Assembly (NCBI RefSeq): GCF_021768455.1
Contig: NZ_JAIZVX010000012.1
Location: forward strand, 1-46,677
DNA length: 46,677 nt
Direction of reading: 5' to 3'
DNA from: Aquabacterium sp.
GTDB taxonomy: Bacteria > Pseudomonadota > Gammaproteobacteria > Burkholderiales > Burkholderiaceae_C
Under the pieces are notes generated by a model. It was not told where the DNA came from and searched no databases. It saw only the letters and a list, made by a program, of their open reading frames with translations. Positions within the stretch are counted from its first letter, which is position 1; every line of letters begins with the position of its first letter. Positions 31,461-42,273 of the stretch are shown here, one piece after another. A program made the position numbers and the translations under genes.

Positions 31461-33779
31461 ATGAAAGACCTGCCCGATCCCGGTCTGACCGAAGCCGAAG
31501 CCCAGGCGCGCTGGCGGCGTGACGGTCCCAACGAACTCCCTGCGGTCTCGGGCCACGGGCTGTGGCGCCTGCTCTGGGGTGTGCTGACCGAGCCCATGTT
31601 CCTCCTGCTGATCGCCTGTGGCGCCGTCTACCTCGTGCTGGGCGACGAGCAGGGGGCCCTGATGCTGCTGGGCTTTGTGGTCGTGGTCATGGGCATTTCG
31701 CTGGTGCAGCAGCAGCGCACGGCCCGGGCCCTGTCGGCCTTGCGCGAGCTCTCCAGCCCGCGGGCCCTGGTCGTGCGAGAGGGGCGGACCCGGCGCGTGC
31801 CTGGCCGCGAGCTGGTCTGTGGTGACACCGTGTTGCTGGCCGAAGGCGACCGTGTGCCCTGCGACCTGCGCCTGCAGGACACGGCGCATCTCGTGGTCGA
31901 CGAATCGGCGCTCACGGGCGAGTCCGAAGGCGTCATGAAGCACGCCGACGGCCCCGAGCCCGCCTTCGCGCTGGCCGGCACCCTGGTCACCCAGGGCACG
32001 GCGCGTGGCACCGTCACCGCCACCGGCCCGCGCAGCGCATTGGGTCGCATCGGGGCCTCGCTCGCCAGCCTGGGCGACGAGAGCACGCCCATCCAGCGCG
32101 AGACCGCCCAGGTCGTGCGCCGGGTGGCCACCGTGGGGCTGCTCGTGGCCGTGTTGCTGGCGCTGGCCTGGTGGCAGATCAAGGGCGAGCTGGTGCAGGG
32201 CATCCTGGCCGGGCTCACGCTGGCCATGGCCATCCTGCCCGAAGAGCTGCCCGTCATGCTCACGCTGTTCATGGGCCTGGGCGCCTGGCGGCTCTCACGC
32301 GAACAGGTGCTGGCGCGCCACATCCCGGCCGTGGCGCTGCTGGGGGCCACCACCGTGCTCTGTGTCGACAAGACCGGCACGCTCACGCGCAACCGCATGG
32401 CGGTGCGCCGCCTGTGGACGCGGGATGGGCCCGTCATCCACGACGCCGTGGCCCAGGCGGGCCAGCCTCTGCCCGAGGCCCTGCACGCCTTGCTCGAGTA
32501 CGCCGTGCTGTCCAGCCACCGGCGTGCCGTCGACCCCATGGAGCAGGCCATCACCCAGGCGGGCCAGACCCTGCTGGCCGGCACCGAGCACCTGCATGCC
32601 GACTGGACCCTGCTCAACGACTACCCGCTGTCGCGCAGCCTGCTGGCCATGTCGCGGGTGTGGCAGTCGCCCGACCAGGCCGAGCGCCTGATCGCCGCCA
32701 AGGGCGCGCCCGAGGCCATCGTCGACCTCTGCCACCTCGGTGCCGAGGAGGCCGCCGCCATCGCGGCCCAGGTGCAGGCCCTGGCCGCCGAAGGCCTGCG
32801 CGTGCTGGGCGTGGCCCAGGCCCGCTTCAGCGCCCCGGAATTGCCTGAAGGCCAGCACGATTTCGACTTCCGTTTCCTGGGTCTCATTGCCCTGCAGGAC
32901 CCGGTGCGCCCCGATGTGCCCCAGGCCGTGGCCGACTGCCAGGCCGCCGGCATGCGCGTGGTCATGATCACGGGCGACCACCCCGCCACCGCCCTGGCCA
33001 TTGCGAAAGAAGCGGGTCTGCAGGCCGAGGGCGTGCCCCTCACGGGCACCGAGCTCGACACCCTGGACGATGCCGCCCTGGCCTTGAGGCTGTCCGACAC
33101 CCAGGTCTTCTGCCGCGTCAGCCCTGCGCAGAAGCTGCGCCTGGTGCAGGCCTTTCGCGCCCGCGGTGACATCGTTGCCATGACCGGCGACGGCGTGAAC
33201 GACGCCCCCGCGCTCAAGGCCGCCCACATCGGCGTGGCCATGGGCGCGCGGGGCACCGACGTGGCCCGCGAGGCCGCCTCCCTCGTGCTGCTGAAAGACG
33301 ACTTCGCCTCCTTGCTCACCGCCGTGCGACACGGGCGGCGCATTTTTGCCAACCTGCGCAAGGCCATCACCTTCGTGGTGGCGGTGCACGTGCCCATCGT
33401 GGGCCTGTCGCTGCTGCCGGTGCTGCTGGGCTGGCCGATGCTGCTCAGGCCGGTTCACATCCTGTGCCTGCAGCTGCTGATCGACCCGGCCTGCACCGTG
33501 ATCTTCGAGGCCGAACCGCTGGCGCCCGGTGCCATGCGCCAGCCCCCTCGACGGGCCGATGCCCGGCTGTTCGACGCCACCGTGCTGCGACGCGGTCTGC
33601 TGCAGGGCCTGGTCTTGCTGGCCATCCTCCTGGGTGTCTACGCAGGCGCGGGTTGGGGCGGCCTGTCGGAGGCCTTCGCGCAGGGGCTGACCTTTGCCGT
33701 GCTGCTGCTCGGCGACCTGGTGCTGATCCAGCTCAACCGCACAGGCGGGCGCTTCACAACAGGCTCGAGGCCACGTTGA
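31461..33779 (+). CDS. P-type cation-transporting ATPase (P2-like)
   Basis: A 772-residue pump. The N-terminal cation-ATPase domain starts GLTEAEAQARWRRDGPNELP. The actuator loop is DESALTGES, the phosphorylation site is DKTGTLTRN, the hinge is MTGDGVNDAPALK, and MITGDHPATALAIAKEAG is present. The layout is that of P2 (Ca/Mg type) ATPases. The fourth membrane segment reads ILPEELPVML, with Glu where Ca pumps have Gly in PEGLP. Segment 6 has LQLLIDPACTVIFEAEP. The ion is therefore unclear. ATG 31461 is chosen because the homology starts there and a TTGACA -35-like element sits in the upstream extension. It overlaps the convergent DUF1345 gene by 26 bp. Confidence 0.88.
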   Translation: MKDLPDPGLTEAEAQARWRRDGPNELPAVSGHGLWRLLWGVLTEPMFLLLIACGAVYLVLGDEQGALMLLGFVVVVMGISLVQQQRTARALSALRELSSPRALVVREGRTRRVPGRELVCGDTVLLAEGDRVPCDLRLQDTAHLVVDESALTGESEGVMKHADGPEPAFALAGTLVTQGTARGTVTATGPRSALGRIGASLASLGDESTPIQRETAQVVRRVATVGLLVAVLLALAWWQIKGELVQGILAGLTLAMAILPEELPVMLTLFMGLGAWRLSREQVLARHIPAVALLGATTVLCVDKTGTLTRNRMAVRRLWTRDGPVIHDAVAQAGQPLPEALHALLEYAVLSSHRRAVDPMEQAITQAGQTLLAGTEHLHADWTLLNDYPLSRSLLAMSRVWQSPDQAERLIAAKGAPEAIVDLCHLGAEEAAAIAAQVQALAAEGLRVLGVAQARFSAPELPEGQHDFDFRFLGLIALQDPVRPDVPQAVADCQAAGMRVVMITGDHPATALAIAKEAGLQAEGVPLTGTELDTLDDAALALRLSDTQVFCRVSPAQKLRLVQAFRARGDIVAMTGDGVNDAPALKAAHIGVAMGARGTDVAREAASLVLLKDDFASLLTAVRHGRRIFANLRKAITFVVAVHVPIVGLSLLPVLLGWPMLLRPVHILCLQLLIDPACTVIFEAEPLAPGAMRQPPRRADARLFDATVLRRGLLQGLVLLAILLGVYAGAGWGGLSEAFAQGLTFAVLLLGDLVLIQLNRTGGRFTTGSRPR

Positions 33780-34434
33780 TCGTCAGGGCGATGAGGCTGG
33801 TGTTGAACAGGAAGGCCAGCACGCAGTGCAGCATGCCGACACGCCGCATGGGCCGGCTGGCCAGCGCCACATCGGCCGTCTGGCCTGAGGTGCCGATCAC
33901 GATCGAGAAGTAGAGGAAATCGAGGTAATCGGGCTCGGTGGTGTCGGGGAAGACGAGGCCGCCGGGCTGCCCTTTGAGGGTGGCCGCGTAGTACTCGTGG
34001 GCATAGTGCAGGGCGAACATCACGTGCGTGAAGGCCCAGGAGGCCAGGATGGTCAGCACCGCCAGGCCGATGTGGGCCGTGCGCGCCAGGCCGGTGAAGT
34101 CCTTGGCCACCGAGAGCTCGGCCACGATGGCTCCCAGGCTGGCCAGGGCCGAGAGCACCACCAGGCCCAGGATGGCGAGGGCGCCTTCGTCCTGATCGCG
34201 GGCGCGGCGCTGGATCTGGTTCGGTCCCGCGCCCACCATCATCCAGCCGGCCAGCAGCAGGTAGACCCAGGCCCCGGCGTTCCAGCCGATGATGAGCCGC
34301 GTCACGTCGCGCGCCGCCCAGGCCGAAGGCAGTGCCACGGCCACGATCACACCGGTGAGCGCGGCCGCGAGCAGGCGTGGGCGAACACGCAGGGGACGAA
34401 GGAGGCGGTGGAGCTGGCGTTGACGTGGGCTCAT
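33754..34434 (-). CDS. DUF1345 integral membrane protein
   Basis: A 226-residue protein with four or five membrane segments. DUF1345 hallmarks are present: GWNAGAWVYLLLAGWMM, MFALHYAHEYYAA, GGLVFPDTTEPDYLDFLYFS, IGTSGQTADVALASRPMRR and AFLFNTSLIALTINVA. The DFLYFSxVIG and FNT segments resemble the pore region of K+ channels, but the function is not established. ATG 34434 is chosen on family length; a TTG at 34476 overlaps the stop of the upstream gene and would allow coupling. Its 3' end overlaps the ATPase gene by 26 bp. Confidence 0.85.
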   Translation of the reverse strand: MSPRQRQLHRLLRPLRVRPRLLAAALTGVIVAVALPSAWAARDVTRLIIGWNAGAWVYLLLAGWMMVGAGPNQIQRRARDQDEGALAILGLVVLSALASLGAIVAELSVAKDFTGLARTAHIGLAVLTILASWAFTHVMFALHYAHEYYAATLKGQPGGLVFPDTTEPDYLDFLYFSIVIGTSGQTADVALASRPMRRVGMLHCVLAFLFNTSLIALTINVASSLL

Positions 34435-34472
34435 GCAGTGAGGAGGGGAACAGGGCTGGACGGGAGGCGTGC

Positions 34473-35234
34473 TCAACGTGGGCTGGCGTCAATGCCATCG
34501 GGCAAGCGCGCCTCGGCCGGTGTGCGGCCGCCGTAGCTGATCAGGACCTTCTTGAAGACCTGACCCGTGGCCGGATCAAGGATGTTGGAGACGCCGAGGT
34601 AGTTCAGCAGACGCGTCCCCTTGGCGTCGTAAACCAGTTCGATGGGCGCGACCACCATGCGCAGCATGGAGTCGGGCTCCACCCGCACGCGCAACGCGGG
34701 CACGCCCGCAGCGGTCTCGTCGCCCAGCTTGCGCGCCCGGAAGCGGTAGCTCTGCGTGCGCCCGGCCACGATCAGGTTGAAGCGCACCGTCTCGCCGGCC
34801 TTGATCTGCGGCAGCAGGTCCAGCAGCAGCTGGTTGAAGCCGGCATCGGCGGCCACGGGGCCCTCGTCGGGCGTCACGGTCTTGCGCTCTTCCTGGCCCT
34901 GGTCCACCTTGAACGCGACCACCTGTGGGCGCACGGTGCTCAGACCCTCGGCATAGCCCTGGGCCGGGATGTCGAGCCGGTAGACGGGCACGGTGCGGTT
35001 CGCGCGGAAGTCCAGCGTCTTGCGCGCCATCTCCTTGCCCTGGGCGTCGTAGTAGGTCACCAGCGCGGTCTGGATCACGCCATCGGCCGTGGGCACGATG
35101 TCGTGCACCTCGGTATAGAGGTAGCGCTGGGTGGCGGCATCGCGTGCGTGGCCCAGCAGGCGCAGGGCCGAGGCCGAGAGGCTGGTGCACAGCAGGACGG
35201 CGGCGCACAGCGCCTGGGCGAGTCGGGGTGTCAT
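34473..35234 (-). CDS. Secreted protein of unknown function
   Basis: A 253-residue protein. The signal peptide MTPRLAQALCAAVLLCTSLSASA is followed by a predicted all-beta periplasmic protein: YLYTEVHDIVPTADGVIQTA, VTYYDAQGKEMARKTLDFR, VRFNLIVAGRTQSYRFRARK and RVRVEPDSMLRMVVAPIELV. It has a loose resemblance to DUF3108-type outer-envelope proteins, but I do not commit to that. It is upstream of the DUF1345 gene on the same strand, with the stop overlapping a possible TTG start of that gene. Confidence 0.75.
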   Translation of the reverse strand: MTPRLAQALCAAVLLCTSLSASALRLLGHARDAATQRYLYTEVHDIVPTADGVIQTALVTYYDAQGKEMARKTLDFRANRTVPVYRLDIPAQGYAEGLSTVRPQVVAFKVDQGQEERKTVTPDEGPVAADAGFNQLLLDLLPQIKAGETVRFNLIVAGRTQSYRFRARKLGDETAAGVPALRVRVEPDSMLRMVVAPIELVYDAKGTRLLNYLGVSNILDPATGQVFKKVLISYGGRTPAEARLPDGIDASPR

Positions 35235-35289
35235 GCAGGGCTCCGGTCAGGTCGCAGCAGGGTGTGGACCATTCTAGGAGTGCCCTCTT

Positions 35290-36174
35290 TCACTTCGCCC
35301 GCGACGACAGATAGGCCCCCAATGAGACCAGGGCCAGCCCCGCCACCAGCGTGGCCGTGAGCGTCTCGCCCAGCAGGGGCACGGCCAGCAGGCCCGCCAG
35401 CACGGGGACCAGGGCCACCATGGCCCCGGTGCGTTCGGCCCCCAGCAGCTTCACGGCCTTGAGGAAGAGCAGCATGGCCAGGATGGCGGGGCCCAGTCCC
35501 TGGTAGAGGCCCTGCAGCAGCAACATCGAGGTGGGCACCGTGTCCAGCCCCTTGGGCAGCCACAGCGCGTACACGGGCAGGAACACCAGGGCCGAAGCCA
35601 GGGTCACGAAGCGCGTCAGCATCCAGCTGTCGAACACCCACTTGCGCACCAGCACGCTGTAGGCGGCCCAGCACAGCGAGCCCGCCAGCAGCAGCGCATC
35701 GCCCGGCAAGGTCGACGGCCCCTGGCCCAGGTTGGCGATGACGGGCACGGCCATGCAGGCCACGCCCAGCGCAATCGGCATCAGGGCCCACAGGCGCTGC
35801 CGCGAGGGCCGTGTCCCCAGCAACAGCCAGGCCAGGCCCGTCACCAGAAAGGGCTGCATGCCTGGGATGAGGATGCCGCCGTGTGCAGCCGGGGCCAGCT
35901 TGAAGCCGGCGTAGACGAAGATGAGGAAGCCCAGGCAGCCCAGCGATGCCAGCCCCCACAGGCGAAGATCACGCCATGAGCCAGCAGGCAAGTTGAGCGA
36001 GAAGGGCAGCAGCACCAGGGCGGCCACGCCCAGGCGCAGGGCCACGATGTCCCAGCCGGTGAGGCCGGTCTTGCCACCGAGGCGCGAGATCAGGATGAAG
36101 CCGGCCCAGACCACCACCGTGGTCAGGGCCGCGGCATAGCCCTGGAGGGCCTGCGAGCGGGGGAGGGCGTGCAT
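35290..36174 (-). CDS. EamA/DMT-family permease
   Basis: A 294-residue protein with ten hydrophobic segments in two EamA repeats. The first repeat includes TTVVVWAGFILISRLGG; the second includes GDALLLAGSLCWAAYSVLVRKW and ends GLALVSLGAYLSSR. The family moves small metabolites, usually outward; no substrate can be named. ATG 36174 is used; an ATG six codons upstream is possible. The gap to the upstream maeB stop is 52 bp. Confidence 0.9.
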   Translation of the reverse strand: MHALPRSQALQGYAAALTTVVVWAGFILISRLGGKTGLTGWDIVALRLGVAALVLLPFSLNLPAGSWRDLRLWGLASLGCLGFLIFVYAGFKLAPAAHGGILIPGMQPFLVTGLAWLLLGTRPSRQRLWALMPIALGVACMAVPVIANLGQGPSTLPGDALLLAGSLCWAAYSVLVRKWVFDSWMLTRFVTLASALVFLPVYALWLPKGLDTVPTSMLLLQGLYQGLGPAILAMLLFLKAVKLLGAERTGAMVALVPVLAGLLAVPLLGETLTATLVAGLALVSLGAYLSSRAK

Positions 36175-36226
36175 GGGGCGTGAGTCTGGCACAGCCGCCT
36201 TCCCCCCTGGGGCCTCAGGGCGGACG

Positions 36227-38551
<2,325 letters not shown>

Positions 38552-38715
38552 GACGGGGCGTTTCTGACAGGAGGGCACGCATCGTACGCCAAATGACCAC
38601 CCATTCGGGCGTCGGGTCTGCCCTGGGCCGTGGCACGGCGGCGGCACCACATCGCGGGGCCATGTGCCCGCAGGGTCACTTTTCGCGCCATCATGTGCAG
38701 CATCGGGCGTTCGCG

Positions 38716-41112
38716 ATGTGGGTGTACATGGTGTGGAAGAGGGAGCAAGGCGATGGCTGGTTGCAGCGCGGCAAGGTTTGCCTGCTGGACTGGTGGCGTG
38801 AGATTCAGCCCGACGAGGCCCTGGATGGCCCCATGGCGCGTCATTTCCGCGCCCGCCAGATCCAGGCCCTGCTGAGCCTGCTTCCCCTGGCCGCCCTGAG
38901 CAACGCGCTCAACGCCATCACCGTTTGCTGGGTCTTCTGGCCGCGGGCCGACCACCTCTGGCTCTCGGCCTGGTGCCTGAGCGTGGTCATGGCCACCGCC
39001 AGCGTGGCCGTGTGGTGGCGCCGGCTGGTGAGCGGTCAACCCCGCCCCATGGCCTCGCGCCAGGCCATCCGCCTGGTCACGGTGCAGGTCATGGTCTTCG
39101 CGGTGATGTGGGCCAGCCTCCCCATCTCGCTGTTTCCAGGGGCCGACCGCACGGGCTCGTTGCTGCTGTCCACCCTCACGGTGGGCATGATCTGTGGCGG
39201 GGCCTTCATGCTCAGCCCGCTGGCGCCGGCGGCGCTGGGCTTTGTGTTGGTGCTGGTGCTGACCTGCTTTGGGGCCCTGAGCCAGTCCAGCTACGCCGAC
39301 AGCGGTGCGCTCATGGGCATGCTGGGCGTCTATGCCGTGATGATGGGCGGGGTGATCTTCACCAATGGCCGTGTCTTCCTGAGCCGCATGCGGGCCGAGG
39401 CCGAGACCGACCGGCAGAAACAGCTGATCGACCTGCTGCTGCGCGACTTCGAAGAGCACGCCTCCGACTGGCTCTGGGAGATCACCGACAGCGGCCACCT
39501 CAAGCACGTTTCGACGCGCCTGGCGCAGTCCTTTGGCCAGCCGGGCAAGGTCTTGCAGCAGCGCAGCTTCGTCGAACTGCTGGGCCACATGCTGCCGCCC
39601 GATGATGCCGAAGGTGCGGCGGCCCTGGCCCAGCTCACCAGCTGCATCCGTCTGGGGCAGCCGTTCCGCGATCTGGAACTGCCGGTCGAGGTGGGGCACG
39701 AGATCCGCTGGTGGTCGCTCACCGCCAAGCCCCTGTTCGACGAGCGTGGCCGCTCTGCCGGGTGGCGGGGTGTGGGCTCGGACATCACCCAGTCTCGCCA
39801 GGCGCGCGATGAGCTGGCCCGCCTGGCCAACTTCGACGCACTGACCGGCCTGGCCAACCGCCATCGCTTCAGCACCGAGCTGGAGCGGCTGGGGGGTGCC
39901 GCGTCGGCCGAAGGCCTGCGGCCCTGCGCCCTGGTCTTCATCGACCTCGACAACTTCAAGCACATCAACGACTCCCTGGGCCATGCCGTGGGCGACCAGC
40001 TGCTGCGCCGCCTGGGGGCGCGCCTGCGGGCCTGCGTGGCCGATGGCGACCTGCTGGCCCGTCTGGGCGGCGACGAGTTCGCGCTGCTGAGCTGGCGGCA
40101 TGCCGACCGGGCTGCGGCCGGTGCCCTGGCCGATCGCCTGCTCACCCTGGTCAGCGAACCCTGTCAGCTGGAGGACGCCATGGTCGAGGTGCGCGCCAGC
40201 ATCGGCATCGCCCTCTCGCCCGACGACGGGCAGGACCCCAAGGCCCTGCTGCAGTGCGCCGACCTGGCCCTCTACGTGGCCAAATCCGCCGGGCGCAACA
40301 CCTGGCGCTTCTTCGATGCGGGCATGGCCGACCAGGCCCGCGCCCGCGTGCGCCTGCAGCACGAGCTCGGGCAGGCGCTGCTGAGCGAGCAGTTCATGCT
40401 GCACTTCCAGCCCCAGTTCGACCTGCGCGGTGGTGCCGTGATCGGCTTCGAGGCCCTGGTGCGCTGGCAGCACTCCGAGCGCGGGTTGATCGGCCCGGGC
40501 GAGTTCATCCCCGTGGCCGAAGAGACCGGCCAGATCGTGCCCCTGGGCAACTGGGTGCTGCGCGAGGCCTGCCGCCAGGCGGCGGCGTGGCCGGTGCCCT
40601 TGCGCGTGGCCGTCAACCTCTCGGCGGTGCAGTTCCGCAGCTCCGCCGTGATCGAACTGGTCGACGAGGCCCTGGCCCGCAGCGGCCTGCCGCCCGAGCG
40701 CCTGGAGCTGGAGATCACCGAGTCCGCCCTGATCGAGGACCACGTCGGTGCCCAGGCCACGCTCACCGCCTTGCGCACCCGTGGCGTGCGCGTGGCGCTC
40801 GACGATTTCGGAACCGGTTACTCGTCCCTGGCCTACCTGCGTCGCTTCACCATGGACAAGCTCAAGATCGACGGCATGTTCGTGCGCTCCCTGGGCAGCG
40901 ATGCCGGCGCCCAGGCGGTGGTCACGGCCATCATCAGCCTGGCCAAGGCCCTGCGCCTGGAGACCACGGCCGAGGGCATCGAGACGCCCGAGCAGCTGGT
41001 CATGCTCAAGGCCCTGGGCTGCGACGACGTGCAGGGCTACCTCGTGTCGCGGCCCATGCCCGGCCACGAGGTGGCGGCCTACCTGGCGGGCAGCCACGGC
41101 CTGGCCGCCTGA
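38716..41112 (+). CDS. Membrane-bound PAS-GGDEF-EAL cyclic-di-GMP protein
   Basis: A protein of about 798 residues. An N-terminal region of five or six membrane segments (about 50-230) is followed by a PAS sensor (about 243-360; SDWLWEITDSGHLKHVS). The GGDEF domain (about 365-530) has an intact LGGDEF active site near residue 450, and the EAL domain (about 545-790) has GFEALVRW, VAVNLSAVQF, LEITESALI and LDDFGTGYSSL. Both active sites look complete, so it could make or break cyclic-di-GMP. The start is uncertain: ATG 38716, 38728 and 38662 are all possible and none has a good ribosome binding site. It is upstream of an exopolysaccharide export gene, a typical cyclic-di-GMP output. Confidence 0.88.
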   Translation: MWVYMVWKREQGDGWLQRGKVCLLDWWREIQPDEALDGPMARHFRARQIQALLSLLPLAALSNALNAITVCWVFWPRADHLWLSAWCLSVVMATASVAVWWRRLVSGQPRPMASRQAIRLVTVQVMVFAVMWASLPISLFPGADRTGSLLLSTLTVGMICGGAFMLSPLAPAALGFVLVLVLTCFGALSQSSYADSGALMGMLGVYAVMMGGVIFTNGRVFLSRMRAEAETDRQKQLIDLLLRDFEEHASDWLWEITDSGHLKHVSTRLAQSFGQPGKVLQQRSFVELLGHMLPPDDAEGAAALAQLTSCIRLGQPFRDLELPVEVGHEIRWWSLTAKPLFDERGRSAGWRGVGSDITQSRQARDELARLANFDALTGLANRHRFSTELERLGGAASAEGLRPCALVFIDLDNFKHINDSLGHAVGDQLLRRLGARLRACVADGDLLARLGGDEFALLSWRHADRAAAGALADRLLTLVSEPCQLEDAMVEVRASIGIALSPDDGQDPKALLQCADLALYVAKSAGRNTWRFFDAGMADQARARVRLQHELGQALLSEQFMLHFQPQFDLRGGAVIGFEALVRWQHSERGLIGPGEFIPVAEETGQIVPLGNWVLREACRQAAAWPVPLRVAVNLSAVQFRSSAVIELVDEALARSGLPPERLELEITESALIEDHVGAQATLTALRTRGVRVALDDFGTGYSSLAYLRRFTMDKLKIDGMFVRSLGSDAGAQAVVTAIISLAKALRLETTAEGIETPEQLVMLKALGCDDVQGYLVSRPMPGHEVAAYLAGSHGLAA

Positions 41113-41349
41113 GGCCGCTTCCGCCGGCCGCTGTATCCCCTGGCATCCCTTGAATGAAGGGGGGCTTGGGCCGGCCGGGCCCGTGGCGGCGCGGAACCTG
41201 CTGGAAAGAAGCGGGTCCATCCGGTCTTCATCGGGCGTTGTATCCACGACCGGGGGCTGCCACGGCGTCATCCTCGGGTGATACATTGACCGTCAAAGTT
41301 CATTTCGGCCCTTGCGGCCTCCATCGTTCCTGAAAAGAGGGTTTTCTTT

Positions 41350-42162
41350 ATGAAGTGGATGCGTGTTGTGGCACGGTGGTGCCTGGCGACCATGCTCTTG
41401 GGTTACGGCCTGATGGCCCAGGCCGCGAGTTCGGCCGATTACGTGCTGGGTGTGGGGGACGTGGTCCGGATCACGGTCTACCAGAACCCCGATCTGAGCC
41501 TGGAGACCCGCATCAACGAAGGCGGCACCGTGTCGTATCCGCTGCTGGGCACTGTCAAACTGGGCGGCCTGTCCATCACCGATGCCGAAAAGAAGATCGC
41601 CACCGGCCTGAAGGACGGCAACTACCTCAAGCAGCCCCAGGTCACCATGCTGCTGATGTCGGGCAAGTCCAACCAGGTGTCGGTGCTGGGCCTGGTGAAC
41701 CGCCCCGGTCGCTACCCTCTGGAAGCCGGCAGCTCGAAGCTGAGCGAAGTGCTGGCCGTGGCCGGCGGCATCGTGGCGGGTTCGGGCTCCGACGTGGTCG
41801 TGGTCTCCGGCCTGCGCGGCGGCAAGCCCTTCCGCAAGGAAATCGACTTCCCCAAGGTCTTCGCCTCCACCGGCTCTGAAGACGACTTCGGCCTGGAAAA
41901 CGGCGACTCCATCTGGGTCGACCGTGCTCCGCAGATCTACATGTACGGCGAAGTGCAGCGTCCTGGCGCCCAGATCCTGCTGCGCGACACCACGCTGCTG
42001 CAGGCCCTGGCCTCGGCCGGTGGCCTGACGCTGCGCGGCACCGAGCGCGGCATCCGCATCCACCGTCGTGATGAATCGGGCCAGACCAAGGTCATCCAGC
42101 TCGACATGAACGACAAGCTCAAGGCCAACGACATCATCTACGTCAAGGAAAGCCTGTTCTGA
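41350..42162 (+). CDS. epsE: Polysaccharide export protein (Wza/EpsE-like)
   Basis: A 270-residue periplasmic/outer-membrane export protein. The signal peptide ends ...LMAQAAS with no lipobox Cys. The Poly_export domain (YVLGVGDVVRITVYQNPDL...) is followed by two SLBB beta-grasp domains (VSVLGLVNRPGRYPLEAG and IYMYGEVQRPGAQILLRD). Wza is a lipoprotein, while EpsE-type proteins of betaproteobacteria can lack lipidation, so epsE is the closer name. No polymerase, tyrosine kinase or glycosyltransferase gene is adjacent. The 237-bp gap before it (41113-41349) holds no gene; GAAAAGAGGG lies about 10 bp before the ATG. Confidence 0.88.
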   Translation: MKWMRVVARWCLATMLLGYGLMAQAASSADYVLGVGDVVRITVYQNPDLSLETRINEGGTVSYPLLGTVKLGGLSITDAEKKIATGLKDGNYLKQPQVTMLLMSGKSNQVSVLGLVNRPGRYPLEAGSSKLSEVLAVAGGIVAGSGSDVVVVSGLRGGKPFRKEIDFPKVFASTGSEDDFGLENGDSIWVDRAPQIYMYGEVQRPGAQILLRDTTLLQALASAGGLTLRGTERGIRIHRRDESGQTKVIQLDMNDKLKANDIIYVKESLF

Positions 42163-42209
42163 TCAGGCTGGACTGAGCGCCGACGCAAGAAGGCGCTTGC
42201 CCCAAGCAA

Positions 42210-42241
42210 AAAGGGCCCGGGGTTCACACCTCGGGCCCTTT
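42210..42241. terminator. Bidirectional intrinsic terminator between epsE and rsmB
   Basis: The arms AAAGGGCCCG and CGGGCCCTTT form a 10-bp stem with a 12-nt loop between two convergent genes. The minus-strand side runs into TTTTTG and the plus-strand side into TTTGTC, so it can stop both transcripts, better on the minus strand. Confidence 0.85.
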
Positions 42242-42273
42242 GTCTTGGGGGGCAGAGAACGCTCGGTTCTTCC

